A stretch of DNA of 64,000 bases. Origin: Marsupella aquatica. Lineage: Eukaryota > Marchantiophyta. The notes beneath the pieces were generated by a model that searched no databases, was not told the DNA's origin, and worked only from the letters and a program-made list of their open reading frames with translations. This document shows positions 22,917-34,490 of the stretch, piece after piece (position 1 is the first letter of the stretch; the number at the start of each line of letters is the position of its first letter). The stretch is from assembly GCA_973895155.1 (NCBI GenBank), contig OZ316892.1, positions 14,756,001-14,820,000 on the forward strand, written 5' to 3'. A program made the translations under genes and the position numbers.

Positions 22917-24963
22917 CCGTAGCTTATCTCGAAGAGCACACTCTTCGGAAGATTCGAATCTCTCTCGCACCACCTCTCTACAACCACTAGACTTCCGTAA
23001 TCAAATGCCCTTCGAATGATCGATGGCCTAATGTATCTAAATCATATAATTATCCTGCCCCTCAAATACAAACAGAGCAGTGTGGTCATTGGAGATCGTC
23101 GAAATTAGATCCTAATTCGATGCGCTAATTGCGTTCCTTGCTCTCAAATTAAATGCCCCGTGGTCTGATTGTGATGCTGTGCGCTCGTCTGACCACATTA
23201 CAGTGTTTTACTCTAGACAGGGAGAGCTCTGTCTGAATTCGGTATGTCCACTTCCTTTCTCCAGTTCTCTTCATCTGCTCTGCATTCTTCCTGTGCTGAA
23301 AGAATTGCAGAAAGTATCGGTCTACTGAATTGTTGCAGGAATCTCAACCGCTTAGGATATGGAATGTAGATTCGTTGTGCGGGTTTTGGTTTCCTATAAG
23401 CCATGAAAGTGTTCTCCCGATGACTTACAGTAGATGGCCGTGGGGAGTGGGCGGAGAGTTGATTTGAGGTGGGAGGGCGATGGGTCTCATATTCTCGATT
23501 TCCCACCTTCTTAGGCGTCCTGTTGCTTACTTATCCTGATTTCGAAGAAGAGACAGGCTGTTTGATTTCTTCCGTCCATGGATTTCTGCTGGTTCTATGG
23601 TGTGGCTTCATAATCTCCGTTTGAACTTGGAGTTGTTTGGGCTGTCATTTCAATCGGCTGCAGATGTAGCGGTTGCCACCGGCATCGCCAACGCTTGAGT
23701 TTTCCTTTCCTGGACTGTTTGTCAGCTCAATTCGACGTGTGGCTTGGTTCGTGGATCTCTTATTGAGACAGACAAAGAAGGCTCCATTTGGAAGGTTGGC
23801 AGGTTTGTTTTGTTCTTTCTAGCTCCGAAAATGCTCTCTCCTTGACTTGAAAGGCTTGCGATCGAGCAAACTTATGGAACAGATGAGGCAGTGAGTGACA
23901 GTGGACAATCCTTCATTCTTTTTTCCAGCATTGTTACCCGGAATCACGCAAGTCATGCCGCTTGCAACGGTTCAAAGTCTGGTAGAATTCAGCTTGTCAT
24001 TGGACAATCCGTTGCATTTGTGGACGGAATTGTAGAACTTCAAGTAATGGCTAATTTGAGTACGATAGGAAGAAACAATTTCAAGTGTCCTAAGGATCGT
24101 ACAGCTCTGGAGAAATTTATGGTAGAGTACAAAAGTAGTAGAAATCATTGACAGAAGTTCTCTGGCTCCGATCGATCACGGCTCCGAGATGCTAGCGAAA
24201 GAGATAAACCAAACTATCATTGTGCAATCCGGCAGCCAATTCAATGATCGCCGCGAATAAGAATGTAGAGCATATCCACGGCAACGGAGCTGAAACCGAT
24301 TGAAGCTTTCGGCAATTTGCATCTAGGATAGGAGTACACATTGCTTAACGCTTAATGCGCATGGCGACGAACTCTTCTTTCCTTGCTTCAATCTTGTATG
24401 AGCTCTGTTTGAAGTGCAGAAGTTTTAAAATTATTTTGCATAGCAATTGTTGATTTCGTTGCCGAGCTTCAGAATGTTTTCCTCGTTGGTTTCTTTCGTT
24501 GGCGGCTTAGACAGGTTGCTCATTTGGGAACATCAAAAGATTCTCTGTCAGGATACTCGTGATATTAATGATTCTTCATAGAGAAGTAGAACAGCTTGGC
24601 CAATGGAGTGCCCGAAGATGTGTCTCTCAACTCATAGAGTTAACATTGAATGGCGAATTCCGTGGTCCCATCCTCGATACCTCATGGAACCTTCCAATTG
24701 TTTGGGCGACAGCATTCACGTTAAGTAGCTTGAGAACTTCATGTTGCACAATTTTCCTCGGAGCTGTTCAGAAAGTTGTCCCGTTTGTATCGTTCTCTTC
24801 AGATAGTCAATTGCACTTATCTAGTAGACCATCAAGCTGGCAAGGTTCTCTCTGAGCGACGCAAATGGATGCCTGACGAATATTGCAGACAGAGTTAGTG
24901 TCAAACGTGGTCGACAGACCTTGTAATGAAAAGGCAATAAGGCGGGTTGAGTTTGCAGGCACT
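22917..24963 (+). other. Upstream region of the starch synthase gene
   Basis: More even base composition than the spacer to the left, with no recognised coding exon. It probably holds the promoter and 5' untranslated region of the starch synthase. A three-codon upstream open frame (ATG at 24865, stop at 24874) lies in frame ahead of the chosen start. A tattgcag just before 24889 could be a splice acceptor of a leader intron. Frames at 23213-23506 (minus) and 23891-24151 (plus) are not recognisable. Confidence 0.5.
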
Positions 24964-27900
24964 ATGGAGCGAGCCTTGTCCTTCGAGACTTGCGCGCAAC
25001 ACATGACTTCAGTACAAGGGCTTCAGAGACCGTCATCAGTCTGTCATCTGGAAACAGCTTACCCATCTCGGTCATTAGGAGGGTTTGCGCACGTCTCTGC
25101 TTGTGCGACACTCGGGAGCATCGGTCCACGAAGCAACCTGGCCTCGGAAATGAAATATATGAGAGGTCTATTTGTTAAACCTCTCGTGGGCCCAAAATCC
25201 AAGACAAGCAGGTTTCCAAGTCTCTGTATGGCAAAATCAACAGAAGTGGATAACAGCCAGACAACTGAAGAAAAAGTGGGTTCTTTCTCACCCTCTTTGA
25301 TCATGGTAATTATTCTCATGTCCAAAGTGGGGCAAGTGAAACATCTGGATTGCAAACCAAGAGGTGTGAATCGACTTATCATCTGTTTTGGTGCTGTGTC
25401 TAGCTTGCAAGCCTTATTGCTGCAAATGAGAGGCTGCTTGCACGACTTGCAGAGTTGGAGGCAACAGTTGATCAATTTGAGGCGGAAGGTTTGATTCTAG
25501 GTGTGAAGAGAGTGGAGTCTGTTGCGCCAAGCTTGGACTCGGAAGAACAGTTAGGTGAGACATTCCAATCCGAGGCTTAAAATCAGAAACATAGGTAGCC
25601 ATCTACTAGAGCTTATCCAAGGATTCTATCCTGCATTTGCTCGGTGGTTTGCCTTCCCTCGAGAAGAAGTGAATTTCCTAGTACATTTTGTACTTGTACG
25701 AAACCTAACTTGTATGCTTTACCTTGCTACTTAGGGCAGGTAGCAGACATATCGGGCCTGGAGCATGTAGAGAAGCGCCTCGTAAATGGGAAAGCCGTCC
25801 AAGATCTAGCCAAGGTTGGAAATATGCAGTGGCCATCTCCTAACGATGATGTACCTTTCTGGAAGCGAAAAATGGGGAACAAGATTGACATCGACTCCAA
25901 AACTGAGAGAGATCCGTCTGGAGTAGGAATTGGCACCTCAGGGGATAGCGACCCTGTGTATGTAATACATATAACTGCTGAGATGGCACCGATAGCTAAA
26001 GTGGGAGGATTAGGAGACGTCGTGACCGGACTTGGACGAGCGTGTTTGGCAAGGGGCCACAAAGTTCTTGTAATGCTCCCATACTACGAATGCTTGGATA
26101 GTCGAGAAGTTGCAGGGCTGCTGGAAGTGGAATCGTACTCCTCATATCATAGAGGATCTTGGATCCCAGTTAAAGCCTTTCAAGGCACAGTTGCGGGGGT
26201 TCCAGTGCTCCTCATACAGCCAAGCAATCAGTTATTTAAGGGACCTGCAATCTATGGAGGAGCTTATGATGAGATGGAGGCCTACCTATTCTTCTGTCGG
26301 GCTACTCTTGAAAAGTTGCAGGTTTGACCCTTGAGTACATACTTTCACATCCTCTGTAAATAAGATTGCATTTTCATGGAGCCGCGAGCAATATGTCGCT
26401 AGATTGATCGAGAAACAAAGGAATATGAGCAAACTGATTATTTTATAATTTTTTTAACGTGTATTTAACACTTAAAGTTGTATATCTTTTCTTGCAAACT
26501 ATTAGGAACATTTCGCATCGCAGTGCTGTTTGGTAAACATGTGATGCTTGTGTTTTACATTGCAGATTAGTGGAGAACAGCCTGACATTATTCATATACA
26601 TGAGTGGCAAATTGGTGCTGTGGCGATGCTCTACTGGGACATGTACCATCAGCTTTCACTAAAGGTTGCTGACGAGCACTCTTCTTTTCTACAGAATTCT
26701 TGGTTCAGAGATTTTCAATTGTTGCGTATGTCTGAAATTGAGCTGCCTTGTGCCAGTTGCTGAGGGTATGAATTGATGATATGCCAGAAAAATCGCATCT
26801 TGCTCTGATGGTCCCAGTGATGGCTTATCACTCAATCGGCCGATCATTGTCGATGAACATTCAGAACATTATAGGCGAGATATATCATCTACCCAAATTC
26901 TGTAAACCAGAATAGCTCCACTAGTGCCTATGTTTGTTGCCATATCATTTGATGCAACTTTTACGTCTTTTGACAGAAACCGAGGATCATTCTGACGATT
27001 CACAATATGGAGCACTATGGCGAGTGCAGGCACGTCTCTTTAACAAACCTATGAAGAGCGGAAATCACCAGCCTGCTCGTAAAAGTTGGTTATTACTCAT
27101 GTGGATTCTTGCTATAGACGCTTTGTTTCATGTTTGACATACTGAGATACAGTGCTTTCTCTTCAAGTTGATCAAGTATCTTTCCATGTGCGTGTTCCAG
27201 AAGTTCGCACCGATCAATGAATTTAAACCTGACAATTGCTAAAGGTCTTGTAGGATTCTTCTAGAAGCTGAGGTAGTGTAGGAGCAAATTAGGTTCTCAC
27301 GAGTACCAGTGTCTCCCTGGTCTCACATTCTCTCTTTCTGTACTAGATAGAATCTCTCTTTGCTTTACATTCCCCTTGGTCTGTATCTCCAAAGTGTTGA
27401 CCTTATCACGTTTCTGTACTAATTTCTCTTTAATTATTAATCGGGACGCTATCGATTGCAGAGTGGAGCAGATAAGCATGTGTGGACTGAATGGTTCAGC
27501 TTACAGTACTATTGACAAGGTAGGCTTCTTAAGTACTGAACGTACTGGAAGTCAGCTGATGTACTGTGCTGTATCTGTCCTGCTGGAAGCCGGAAAGTCC
27601 AAAATTTATTTCTTAGACTTTTTGCCTTGCTCGTGCCTTTCAATTACTCCCGTACATTCTCAAGTACTCACAAGTTCAGCTTCTGTGGCTTTATGCATTC
27701 AGGCTGTTGATGAGCGGACAATTGGACACAATCCCGAAAGGCTGAGCTTGCTCAAGGGTGGAATTGTTTACAGCAACGCTGTAACGTACGGTGACTCCGT
27801 TTCCCTGTCTTGTTTTGTTTGAATCAACTAGAGTAGAATACCATAGCAGCTCAGCATTATTATTTTGCACGCTCATTTGTCAAAATTTCGACTAAGCTAT

Positions 27901-30097
27901 GGAGCGATCTCTCCTCTTACTTGTTTCAGGACTGTGTCTCCAACTTATGCAAATGAGACACTCTGTTCAGGGTGGTTGGCAAATACTCTCTTGAAGCATC
28001 GTTCAAAGTAAGTTTAACGGCTCTTTATCTTTGTACGTCAGAAACAAGTTTACTCCATGAACTGATGCAGCCTTGGCAAACAGGCAGAACTGGATAGAAT
28101 CTATCAAGAAAAGCAAAATTCGGACAAAGCTACTGAACACATGGGACTGGCATGGTTTGAACACAAATGACGCAATTTGTCACTAATACTTGGGTTCCAA
28201 TGCTTTCTGTTGAATTATCAAATATCCAGGTATTCAGGCATTCTGAACGGGATCGACACAGTATTATGGGATCCTGCGAACGATCCATTCTTGCCAATGG
28301 GATTTAGTGGTAAGGGTACCAACAGCATACAATAATCCAGGATTTCTCTGACCTCTGTTTAAGTGTGAGCTGCGGATCAATTCATTACACAGAATCTAAC
28401 AATTACGAGTGAGTGAACTCGAATCGTCAGCCACATGACTCAATGTAACAGCAGAATAGCATGGCCGGCAATACTCTTTAGCAAGTGATCCCGGACATAT
28501 CCTGAGATTTTCACCGAATGTGTGTAGCCAAGAAGCTCTTGGGAAAGCAAGTTTGCAAACAATACGTCCAGCGAGGTTTGGGTTTGCAACCTGACGACTT
28601 TTCAGGAGACGGCAATGTTTCTTCTCAAGCGCGACGGTCTCCTTTAGCGATATGTATTACCAGATTGGTTGCCCAGAAGGGCATACACCTCATACGTCAT
28701 GCCATCAATCAGATCGGTGAACGTGTAAGTAGTCCAATGCCTCTATGTCTTCCTGGATCAACAATCGTCTTATACTATCCTTTTGTCTCTTTTTCGTAAA
28801 ACTTGCTGTGGCATCACCCCCATGTTACTGCAACTTATTTCCAAAATTTCGCAAACAGGGTGGTCAGTTTGTACTGCTAGGAACCGCACCCGATCCCCGT
28901 GTCCAAGCTGAATTCGAAGGCCTCGCCCGACAGGTACTCCTGTAAATCAAATCCTATATAGATACGATTCACATTATCGACTACATTTGTGTCGTGGGCT
29001 TCGGAATGCTCAATTTCGCAACCGAGAATAATTTTCAATTGCGGATTCTTTACTGACTAGATGTCGTGGTTACCCAGCTGGCGGACAGCAAGAATATACG
29101 GCTCCTCCTCTTTTACAGGTGCGATGTTCATTGGGCAGACGGATGGTGCATTATCTGCAACAAGCGTGTGCAGCGATTTGGGAGTCCTGGTTTCGTTCTA
29201 ATTCGCAGCATCCCTGTAGTTACTTATATATTTATGTGTTGTTTTGGAACAGTGAGGAGCTCGCACATATGCTCTATGCCGCCGGAGATATTGTTCTGGT
29301 GCCTTCGATGTTTGAGCCGTGTGGACTAACTCAAATGATTGGAATGCGATACGGGGCGGTAAAGCTTTACCTTGCATTGCTCTTCGCCTGATTTGGTCCA
29401 CATCTCAAAATTATCTGCAGGCTTTGTTGTTTTTGCTGTTCGCATAAGCCTCAGATGTGGTGCTCTCTGTTCCAGTAAGCCCCCTTCTGCTTTTACTCCG
29501 CGACTTACATAATGGTTGCACTTCAATGTTGCAGATCCCCCTAGTCAGGAGAACGGGTGGCTTGGCAGATACCGTGTTTGATGTGGATGACAACTCTGCA
29601 GCTGAAAAAGCGAACGGGTAAGTCTGCCCACTCTGTTGCTCCTTATGTCTCTTTGTTGATCGTCATATGCATTTGATTCATCATTATATGTAAGATTTGT
29701 TGCACAATTGCACCTCTGACCAGTTTTGGGACCACAGGTTTGTGTTTGATGGTATCACTGAAGAAGCATTCGATGGTGCGCTGAATCGAGCCCTCAGCTA
29801 TTATCAGCAACGTAAGCAATACAATTCTGCAGCATACTTCTCTCTTTGTGATTCATCAGAGTATTTTCTTCGCTTGCTTGGACCATGCGAGACCAGATTC
29901 GACTACATGTGTTAGTTTCTATCTATTCAACGCTGGAAAGTCGGGTCATCATGCAGTTCTGATGTGTAACGATCTTCCAAACAGGCCCAGAATGGTGGCA
30001 GAATTTGACATCTCAAGCCATGGAGGTGGACTACAGTTGGAATAAATCAGCCCAGGAATACGTGGCACTCTACAACTCTGTGAGAGTTCGAGTCTGA
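24964..30097 (+). CDS. Soluble starch synthase (GT5), SSIV/SSV-like
   Basis: Transfers glucose from ADP-glucose to alpha-glucan chains in the plastid. Sixteen exons: 24964-25305, 25404-25554, 25735-26321, 26566-26664, 26977-27029, 27462-27519, 27703-27785, 27930-28007, 28230-28309, 28528-28724, 28859-28933, 29078-29118, 29253-29358, 29535-29617, 29738-29811, 29985-30097; 2,220 nt, 739 aa, open throughout. Residues 1-100 look like a transit peptide ([14 protein letters not shown]). Residues 115-140 form a short coiled coil ([20 protein letters not shown]). The GT5 domain begins near 240 with the ADP-glucose motif KVGGLGDVV at 253-261, followed by [21 protein letters not shown] and [11 protein letters not shown]. 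The GT1 half has [33 protein letters not shown] and RTGGLADTV at 656-664. The C-terminus has [11 protein letters not shown]. Intron 5 uses a GC donor (TGCAG|GCACGT). Both lobes and both signature loops are present, so it should be active. SSIII-V class is by resemblance only. Confidence 0.93.
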
Positions 30098-31848
30098 AAA
30101 TGTGCTTGAATTCTGGTGAGCTGTTGTCAACCCCTCCACCATGCAACTGGTATCCAAGATGGAAATAGAATCGGTAATAAACGTCACCCGTCGTCGCTCC
30201 GAGCTGTGTTCGTACACTAAAAGGTTCGACATTCTGCAGCTTTAGTGTTACTGGTTCAGCCGACCACCATCACCATGATAGAGAATGTTGTGGTCAGCTG
30301 AAACTTGAACTCCTTGGTGGGAGTGAGTTCCATCTGGCAATGGGTCAGGAGCCTATTAGCTCCGAAAGTCTCAATATCGGGAACGTAGAAGGTTTGTGCA
30401 AAGCAAAGTGAGTGAATTTACTCTTTGAAGTCCGCGTTCGGTCTTTGCCATGCTTCAGATCTCATCAGTGGCAGGGATTAGACAAGAATAAAGATACAAA
30501 AAGAAGTCAGGTTTCAGCTTGATGATATTCACTCACATTTGCATGTACGAGTGAAGTAAAGAGATGCATCAAGTCGGGGGATTCAGGTTGACATTCATAT
30601 GACAAATCCGCGGATTCTGTAGAACAGTGGAACGTGAAAATCCCAATGTCTGGTCCTGACAACGTTGATGACTAGTACCTCCTGAAAGTTGTGGCTCATA
30701 TCATCGATCACCCGCTAAGCAAGTTGGAAATCACGAAGTGTCTAGAAAGGTTGACAGTCAGACACCGGACGAGCAGACTCTTGAAAATTATGGAACCCTT
30801 TCGTCGTACGAAGTCGTAATCGTGCTTTATTGTAAATGCTTTCCATGTTGCCCTTCTTGATTTTCCTCTACTATACCACTAATAATGTTAGTCTAGGGAA
30901 ACTTGCACTTGTGCTACAGATGTATCCATAGTTTCAGATTGGAAAAACCCTGTCAAGACCGCTCTCAAAGTGTGCAGACTTGAAAATTAACAGTCCGGCG
31001 GCACTTCGAAGAAAATACAGGTCGTATGCAAATCTTGGAATCCCCTAATTGAGTGACTAGAGATAATAGGTGTGACTGGAGCCGTCAGGCCTTGTCAAGA
31101 GACTTTTCACTTTTGAAACTTTCCAAAGCACAAGAGCGGTGATCCATAATCTTTGCTAAATGAAATGCCAGTTTTACCGTGCAAGAAAATTTAGAGCAAA
31201 TCGTCTGAACCCCATCGGATTTGACATGAGAAACTCCAGACAGATAATCGGTCCAGCCTCTAAAGCTGTGTAATATTAAATATGGTACAGCTCATGAAAA
31301 CCCCTCCCAGCCCTAGCGCTGACCTCTGACCCACTACTCGACCTAAATCCATACTAAGCAGGCCCAAGCCCAAATAAGATGGTTCAATCGGCATCCTTGA
31401 CAGTCTACAACACGTCAAAGGTCCACAAGATTAATTGGGACAAACTAACGTCAAATTGCTACATGCTAAATCCTTAAACCCCAAACTCTCACAGCCAACC
31501 TTCCAAATTAGATTGACAGAGAACTACATTGCTACATACTAAATCCTTAAACCCTAAACTCTCACAGCCAACCTTCCAAATTAGACTAACAGAGAACTAC
31601 AAAATTGGGTCGCTCGACGGTTTGCATCGAGACATTCAACAATCCAAACCTATGTGCCTTGTCACACATTTACCTTCTGTTGCACTTCCTCAACAATTGT
31701 TGCTCCTGTCGACAACAATGGAAGTGAACTCCCGGCCCAAACTTCCTTGTGGCCCTCAGAAAACTTCACTCAGTCGGAGCGAACTAAGAACAATTGCTGT
31801 GTGTCAAAATAATGAACGTGCGCACCCGAACATAGTGGCGATGTCAAA
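30098..31848. other. Spacer between convergent starch synthase and KRI1 genes
   Basis: Holds the 3' ends of two convergent genes and no recognised exon. A perfect-length 73-bp tandem duplication lies at 31455-31600 (listed separately). No other structure was seen. Confidence 0.55.
31455..31600. repeat. 73-bp tandem duplication
   Basis: 31455-31527 (attgctacatgctaaatcct...) is followed directly by a second copy 31528-31600, with only a handful of substitutions. It lies about 250 bp beyond the KRI1 stop codon. Confidence 0.9.
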
Positions 31849-33873
31849 TCACCTCTTGACTTTCTTCTTTTTCGGTGCTCCTTCACCTTTTTTCTTCCCT
31901 GAAGGCGTTCCATATGACAGTAATCGAGACTTTGGGAGAACAGGGGCAGGTCCTGATTTCCTCCTCTTCCGGCTCTTCTTCGGCTTCTCGCCACCCGCTG
32001 CGTTACTGTCGGAGACGAGAGGCTCACCGTTCGCGTGGTTGCCGTTGGGAACATTTGCTACAGCTTCATTGTCGCCGGCGGCGATCACAGATTTCTTTTG
32101 CATTTCTTGAGTGTCCTCGGGACTTGTTCCATTTTGATCGACGGCTATCACTGATTTCCGCTTCTTTCTCGGAGTGTCCTCTGAATTCAACGCTTTCTTC
32201 TTCCTGGCCTTGCTGCTCAACCTTGGAGCAGGCCTCCTCGGTTCCCATTCCTCAGTCGTGTAAGGGGACAGCTTTTTCAACGACACGTACTGATTAAGCT
32301 CCTTGTCATCGAGCCCTATAATATCCTTCGTTTTGAGCCCGTATTTATTGGGTTTCACGGGCCTGTACTTAAACCTCGTTGGCAAATCACCAATAACATC
32401 TTCATAATCGAGCTTGTAATACTCCTCCAAATGCTTGTCAATCACAAGCTTCTCTTCAAAAGGAACTTTCACCTTCTTCTGTTTCTTCCCTTCCTGTTCC
32501 AATTTGGCCTTCACAGCTGCAAAACCTGCACTAGCCTCCCCGTCTCCTTCGGGCGCAATCCCTAAAAGCTCATCCTCGGCATCGAAATCGTGTTTCTCCA
32601 TTTCATCGAAATCCTCTTCGTCGTCAACAAAATCAGGATCTTCCGCACCGTAATATTCCTCTCCAAAGGCCTGCTTCATCTTCTTATCGTACTCATCGGG
32701 ATCGAAATCTTCATCCAAATCGTCCGCTCCAAGAATATCCGCTCCCCCTCCGCTGTCGTTCTCACTGGGAGCAGCACTGAGACCAGCGACAGCTCTGATT
32801 TTGGAAAGCTTCTCCAATACCTCCTTCTTCTTCACATTCTTCAACCGCTTCAGCTCTTCTCTTCTCGCTTGCGCCTCCTCCGACTCCCGTTCCTTCTTCT
32901 TCTCCCTCTGCTTCTTCCTTGCCTCAGATTTCTTCCGCACGGAGTCGTCTATGATTCTGGAATGTCCCTTCACGTAGGTGTTATCCGCCCCATCTTGGAA
33001 CCGGAAGTTGTAGTCTTTCTCGAATTGGTCTTGCTCGTCGAGTGCCTCTTCGTCTTCGCTAATGTCCTCCGCATCGTCGTGGTACGTCGGATATTTGGGC
33101 TGTTTCTGGTCTTCGTCAATCCACCCCTTGTTAAGGAGATATTCTTTCAGAAACTTATCATTATTGTCGAGGTCATCATCTTTGCCAAAATACTCTTCGA
33201 GTCGCTTAGCAATGTTTCTGTCTTTGGCCCTTTGCTCTGCCTCGTCGACGGCCTCCTCTGCTTCGAGGGCCTCCCTCTCGAGCTCCTCCTTGGTTCGTTT
33301 CTTCACTCTAAGAAGATCATCCTGTTCTCCTTCCACCTCTCTGACTCCCTGCAGGAATGCCCTTTTCAGTTCCTCCTGCTCGCTGAGGTAGCTCGTGGGA
33401 GGCTTCTTCGGCCCTCTAATGTCTTCATCATAATCTCCGCCTCCTCCCTCGAGCAGCTGACGCGCATTCACGTCCTTCAAATACAATGGCTTCTGTTTCT
33501 TCTCTGCCTTCAATTCCTCCTCCTCCTGATCGTCATCATCGTCGCCGAAGAATTTTGTGTCTGCGGAATAAATGACGGGATCCCGCGTCTTTATTTTCGC
33601 AAGAGTTTCGAAGATCTTTTCATCAGTGCGAGCGGGGAGAAGCCCGTCGTCATCTTCTTCTTCAGAGGAGGAATCACTACCATCGTCATCGTCATATGCT
33701 CCACCGGCCATCCCATTTTTCTGGAGCTCCTGGAGGCGGTGCAAGTCCTCTCGTTTCTTATTGTGCGTAAACCGCAGCGCGTATTTTTCATTGTACCCTA
33801 GCTGCAAGGACTTTTCTGTTTCTTCAGAATCATCATCGTCGTCATCGAGCAGTGCTCTCCTACCGCCCGCCAT
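31849..33873 (-). CDS. KRI1: KRI1-like ribosome biogenesis protein
   Basis: Nucleolar factor that in yeast binds Krr1 and is needed for 40S subunit assembly. A single exon of 674 aa. The start is the ATG at 33873 (MAGGRRALLDDDDDDSEETE); the frame runs eight codons further upstream without an ATG. The N-terminal KRI1 region has LQLGYNEKYALRFTHNKKR, then acidic runs (DDDDGSDSSSEEEDDDG). The middle has YLSEQEELKRAFLQ and a highly charged coiled-coil stretch of Arg/Lys/Glu (KKSEARKKQREKKKERE). The C-terminal KRI1 domain is clear: HLEEYYKLDYEDVIGDLPTR, then FKYRPVKPNKYGLKTKDIIG and LSPYTTEEWEPRRPAPR. The tail is basic with nuclear-localisation-like clusters (PKKSRKRRKSGP, PKKKKVKR). It has no intron, unlike the other genes here. 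Confidence 0.95.
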   Translation of the reverse strand: MAGGRRALLDDDDDDSEETEKSLQLGYNEKYALRFTHNKKREDLHRLQELQKNGMAGGAYDDDDGSDSSSEEEDDDGLLPARTDEKIFETLAKIKTRDPVIYSADTKFFGDDDDDQEEEELKAEKKQKPLYLKDVNARQLLEGGGGDYDEDIRGPKKPPTSYLSEQEELKRAFLQGVREVEGEQDDLLRVKKRTKEELEREALEAEEAVDEAEQRAKDRNIAKRLEEYFGKDDDLDNNDKFLKEYLLNKGWIDEDQKQPKYPTYHDDAEDISEDEEALDEQDQFEKDYNFRFQDGADNTYVKGHSRIIDDSVRKKSEARKKQREKKKERESEEAQARREELKRLKNVKKKEVLEKLSKIRAVAGLSAAPSENDSGGGADILGADDLDEDFDPDEYDKKMKQAFGEEYYGAEDPDFVDDEEDFDEMEKHDFDAEDELLGIAPEGDGEASAGFAAVKAKLEQEGKKQKKVKVPFEEKLVIDKHLEEYYKLDYEDVIGDLPTRFKYRPVKPNKYGLKTKDIIGLDDKELNQYVSLKKLSPYTTEEWEPRRPAPRLSSKARKKKALNSEDTPRKKRKSVIAVDQNGTSPEDTQEMQKKSVIAAGDNEAVANVPNGNHANGEPLVSDSNAAGGEKPKKSRKRRKSGPAPVLPKSRLLSYGTPSGKKKGEGAPKKKKVKR

Positions 33874-34200
33874 GAATGGATGAATGCCAACCCACAACCT
33901 CTGGCAGCAGAGCGAAAGCGTTTGTGCAGACTACTTCGAAATCTCAGTAGTCATTCTGTCCATAGCCACAGAGACCGGAGCCTGATTTACTGAATCTAAT
34001 GAGCATGCCGTGATTGCTAGGTGAGACCCACACTGTCGCGACAGAACTCGAATCGTAACTTTGCTCAATGCTCTCGGATCGACTCGAAGCAGAGCTCAGT
34101 CATGCAAAATCTCAGAGAAAAACTTGCTCCTTGCAAACCCTTCCCTCCCCACGCTTCACCACTCTACCTTCTCCACCAGCCACTGAGGTAGTCAAATGTT
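33874..34200 (-). promoter_or_regulatory. Probable KRI1 upstream region
   Basis: About 330 bases upstream of the KRI1 start, without an open frame of note. By position it should include the promoter and 5' leader. No specific element was assigned. Confidence 0.4.
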
Positions 34201-34215
34201 AGGGCACCTACAGTA

Positions 34216-34490
34216 AGAGCATCTCCAACCCATCTCTAACCCACTTACACCATCCCCACACTCAACCCATCTCTAACACAGTTAGAGCATCCCCAAACAC
34301 ACCCCATCTCTAACCCAATTAGAGCATCCCCACACTAAGAGCATCTCTAACCCACTTACTTATAGCATCCCCGCACTCAACAAATCTCTAACCCATTTAG
34401 AGCATCCCCACAGGTGACCCTAAATATGCTCCAACACATCTCTAACCCATCTCTAACCCATCTCTAACCCAATTAGAGCATCCCGCTAAA
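34216..34490. repeat. Degenerate tandem repeat with core tctctaaccca
   Basis: Roughly ten imperfect units built from gagcatcccca and atctctaacccaattag, with variants. Units are about 20-40 bp with irregular spacing. It lies about 350-600 bp upstream of the KRI1 start. Confidence 0.85.

Noticed and set aside
22940-23010. tRNA-like B box (agattcgaatctc)
   Set aside because: No matching A box or cloverleaf could be drawn around it; the palindrome alone is not enough.
28069-28170. Possible extra exon in starch synthase intron 8 ([20 protein letters not shown])
   Set aside because: Including it breaks the [10 protein letters not shown] junction, which is conserved across starch synthases, and it runs into a stop.
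32590-33801. 403-codon plus-strand open frame
   Set aside because: Exact antisense of KRI1. Leu/Val-rich because KRI1 uses many Lys, Glu and Asp codons; no independent support.
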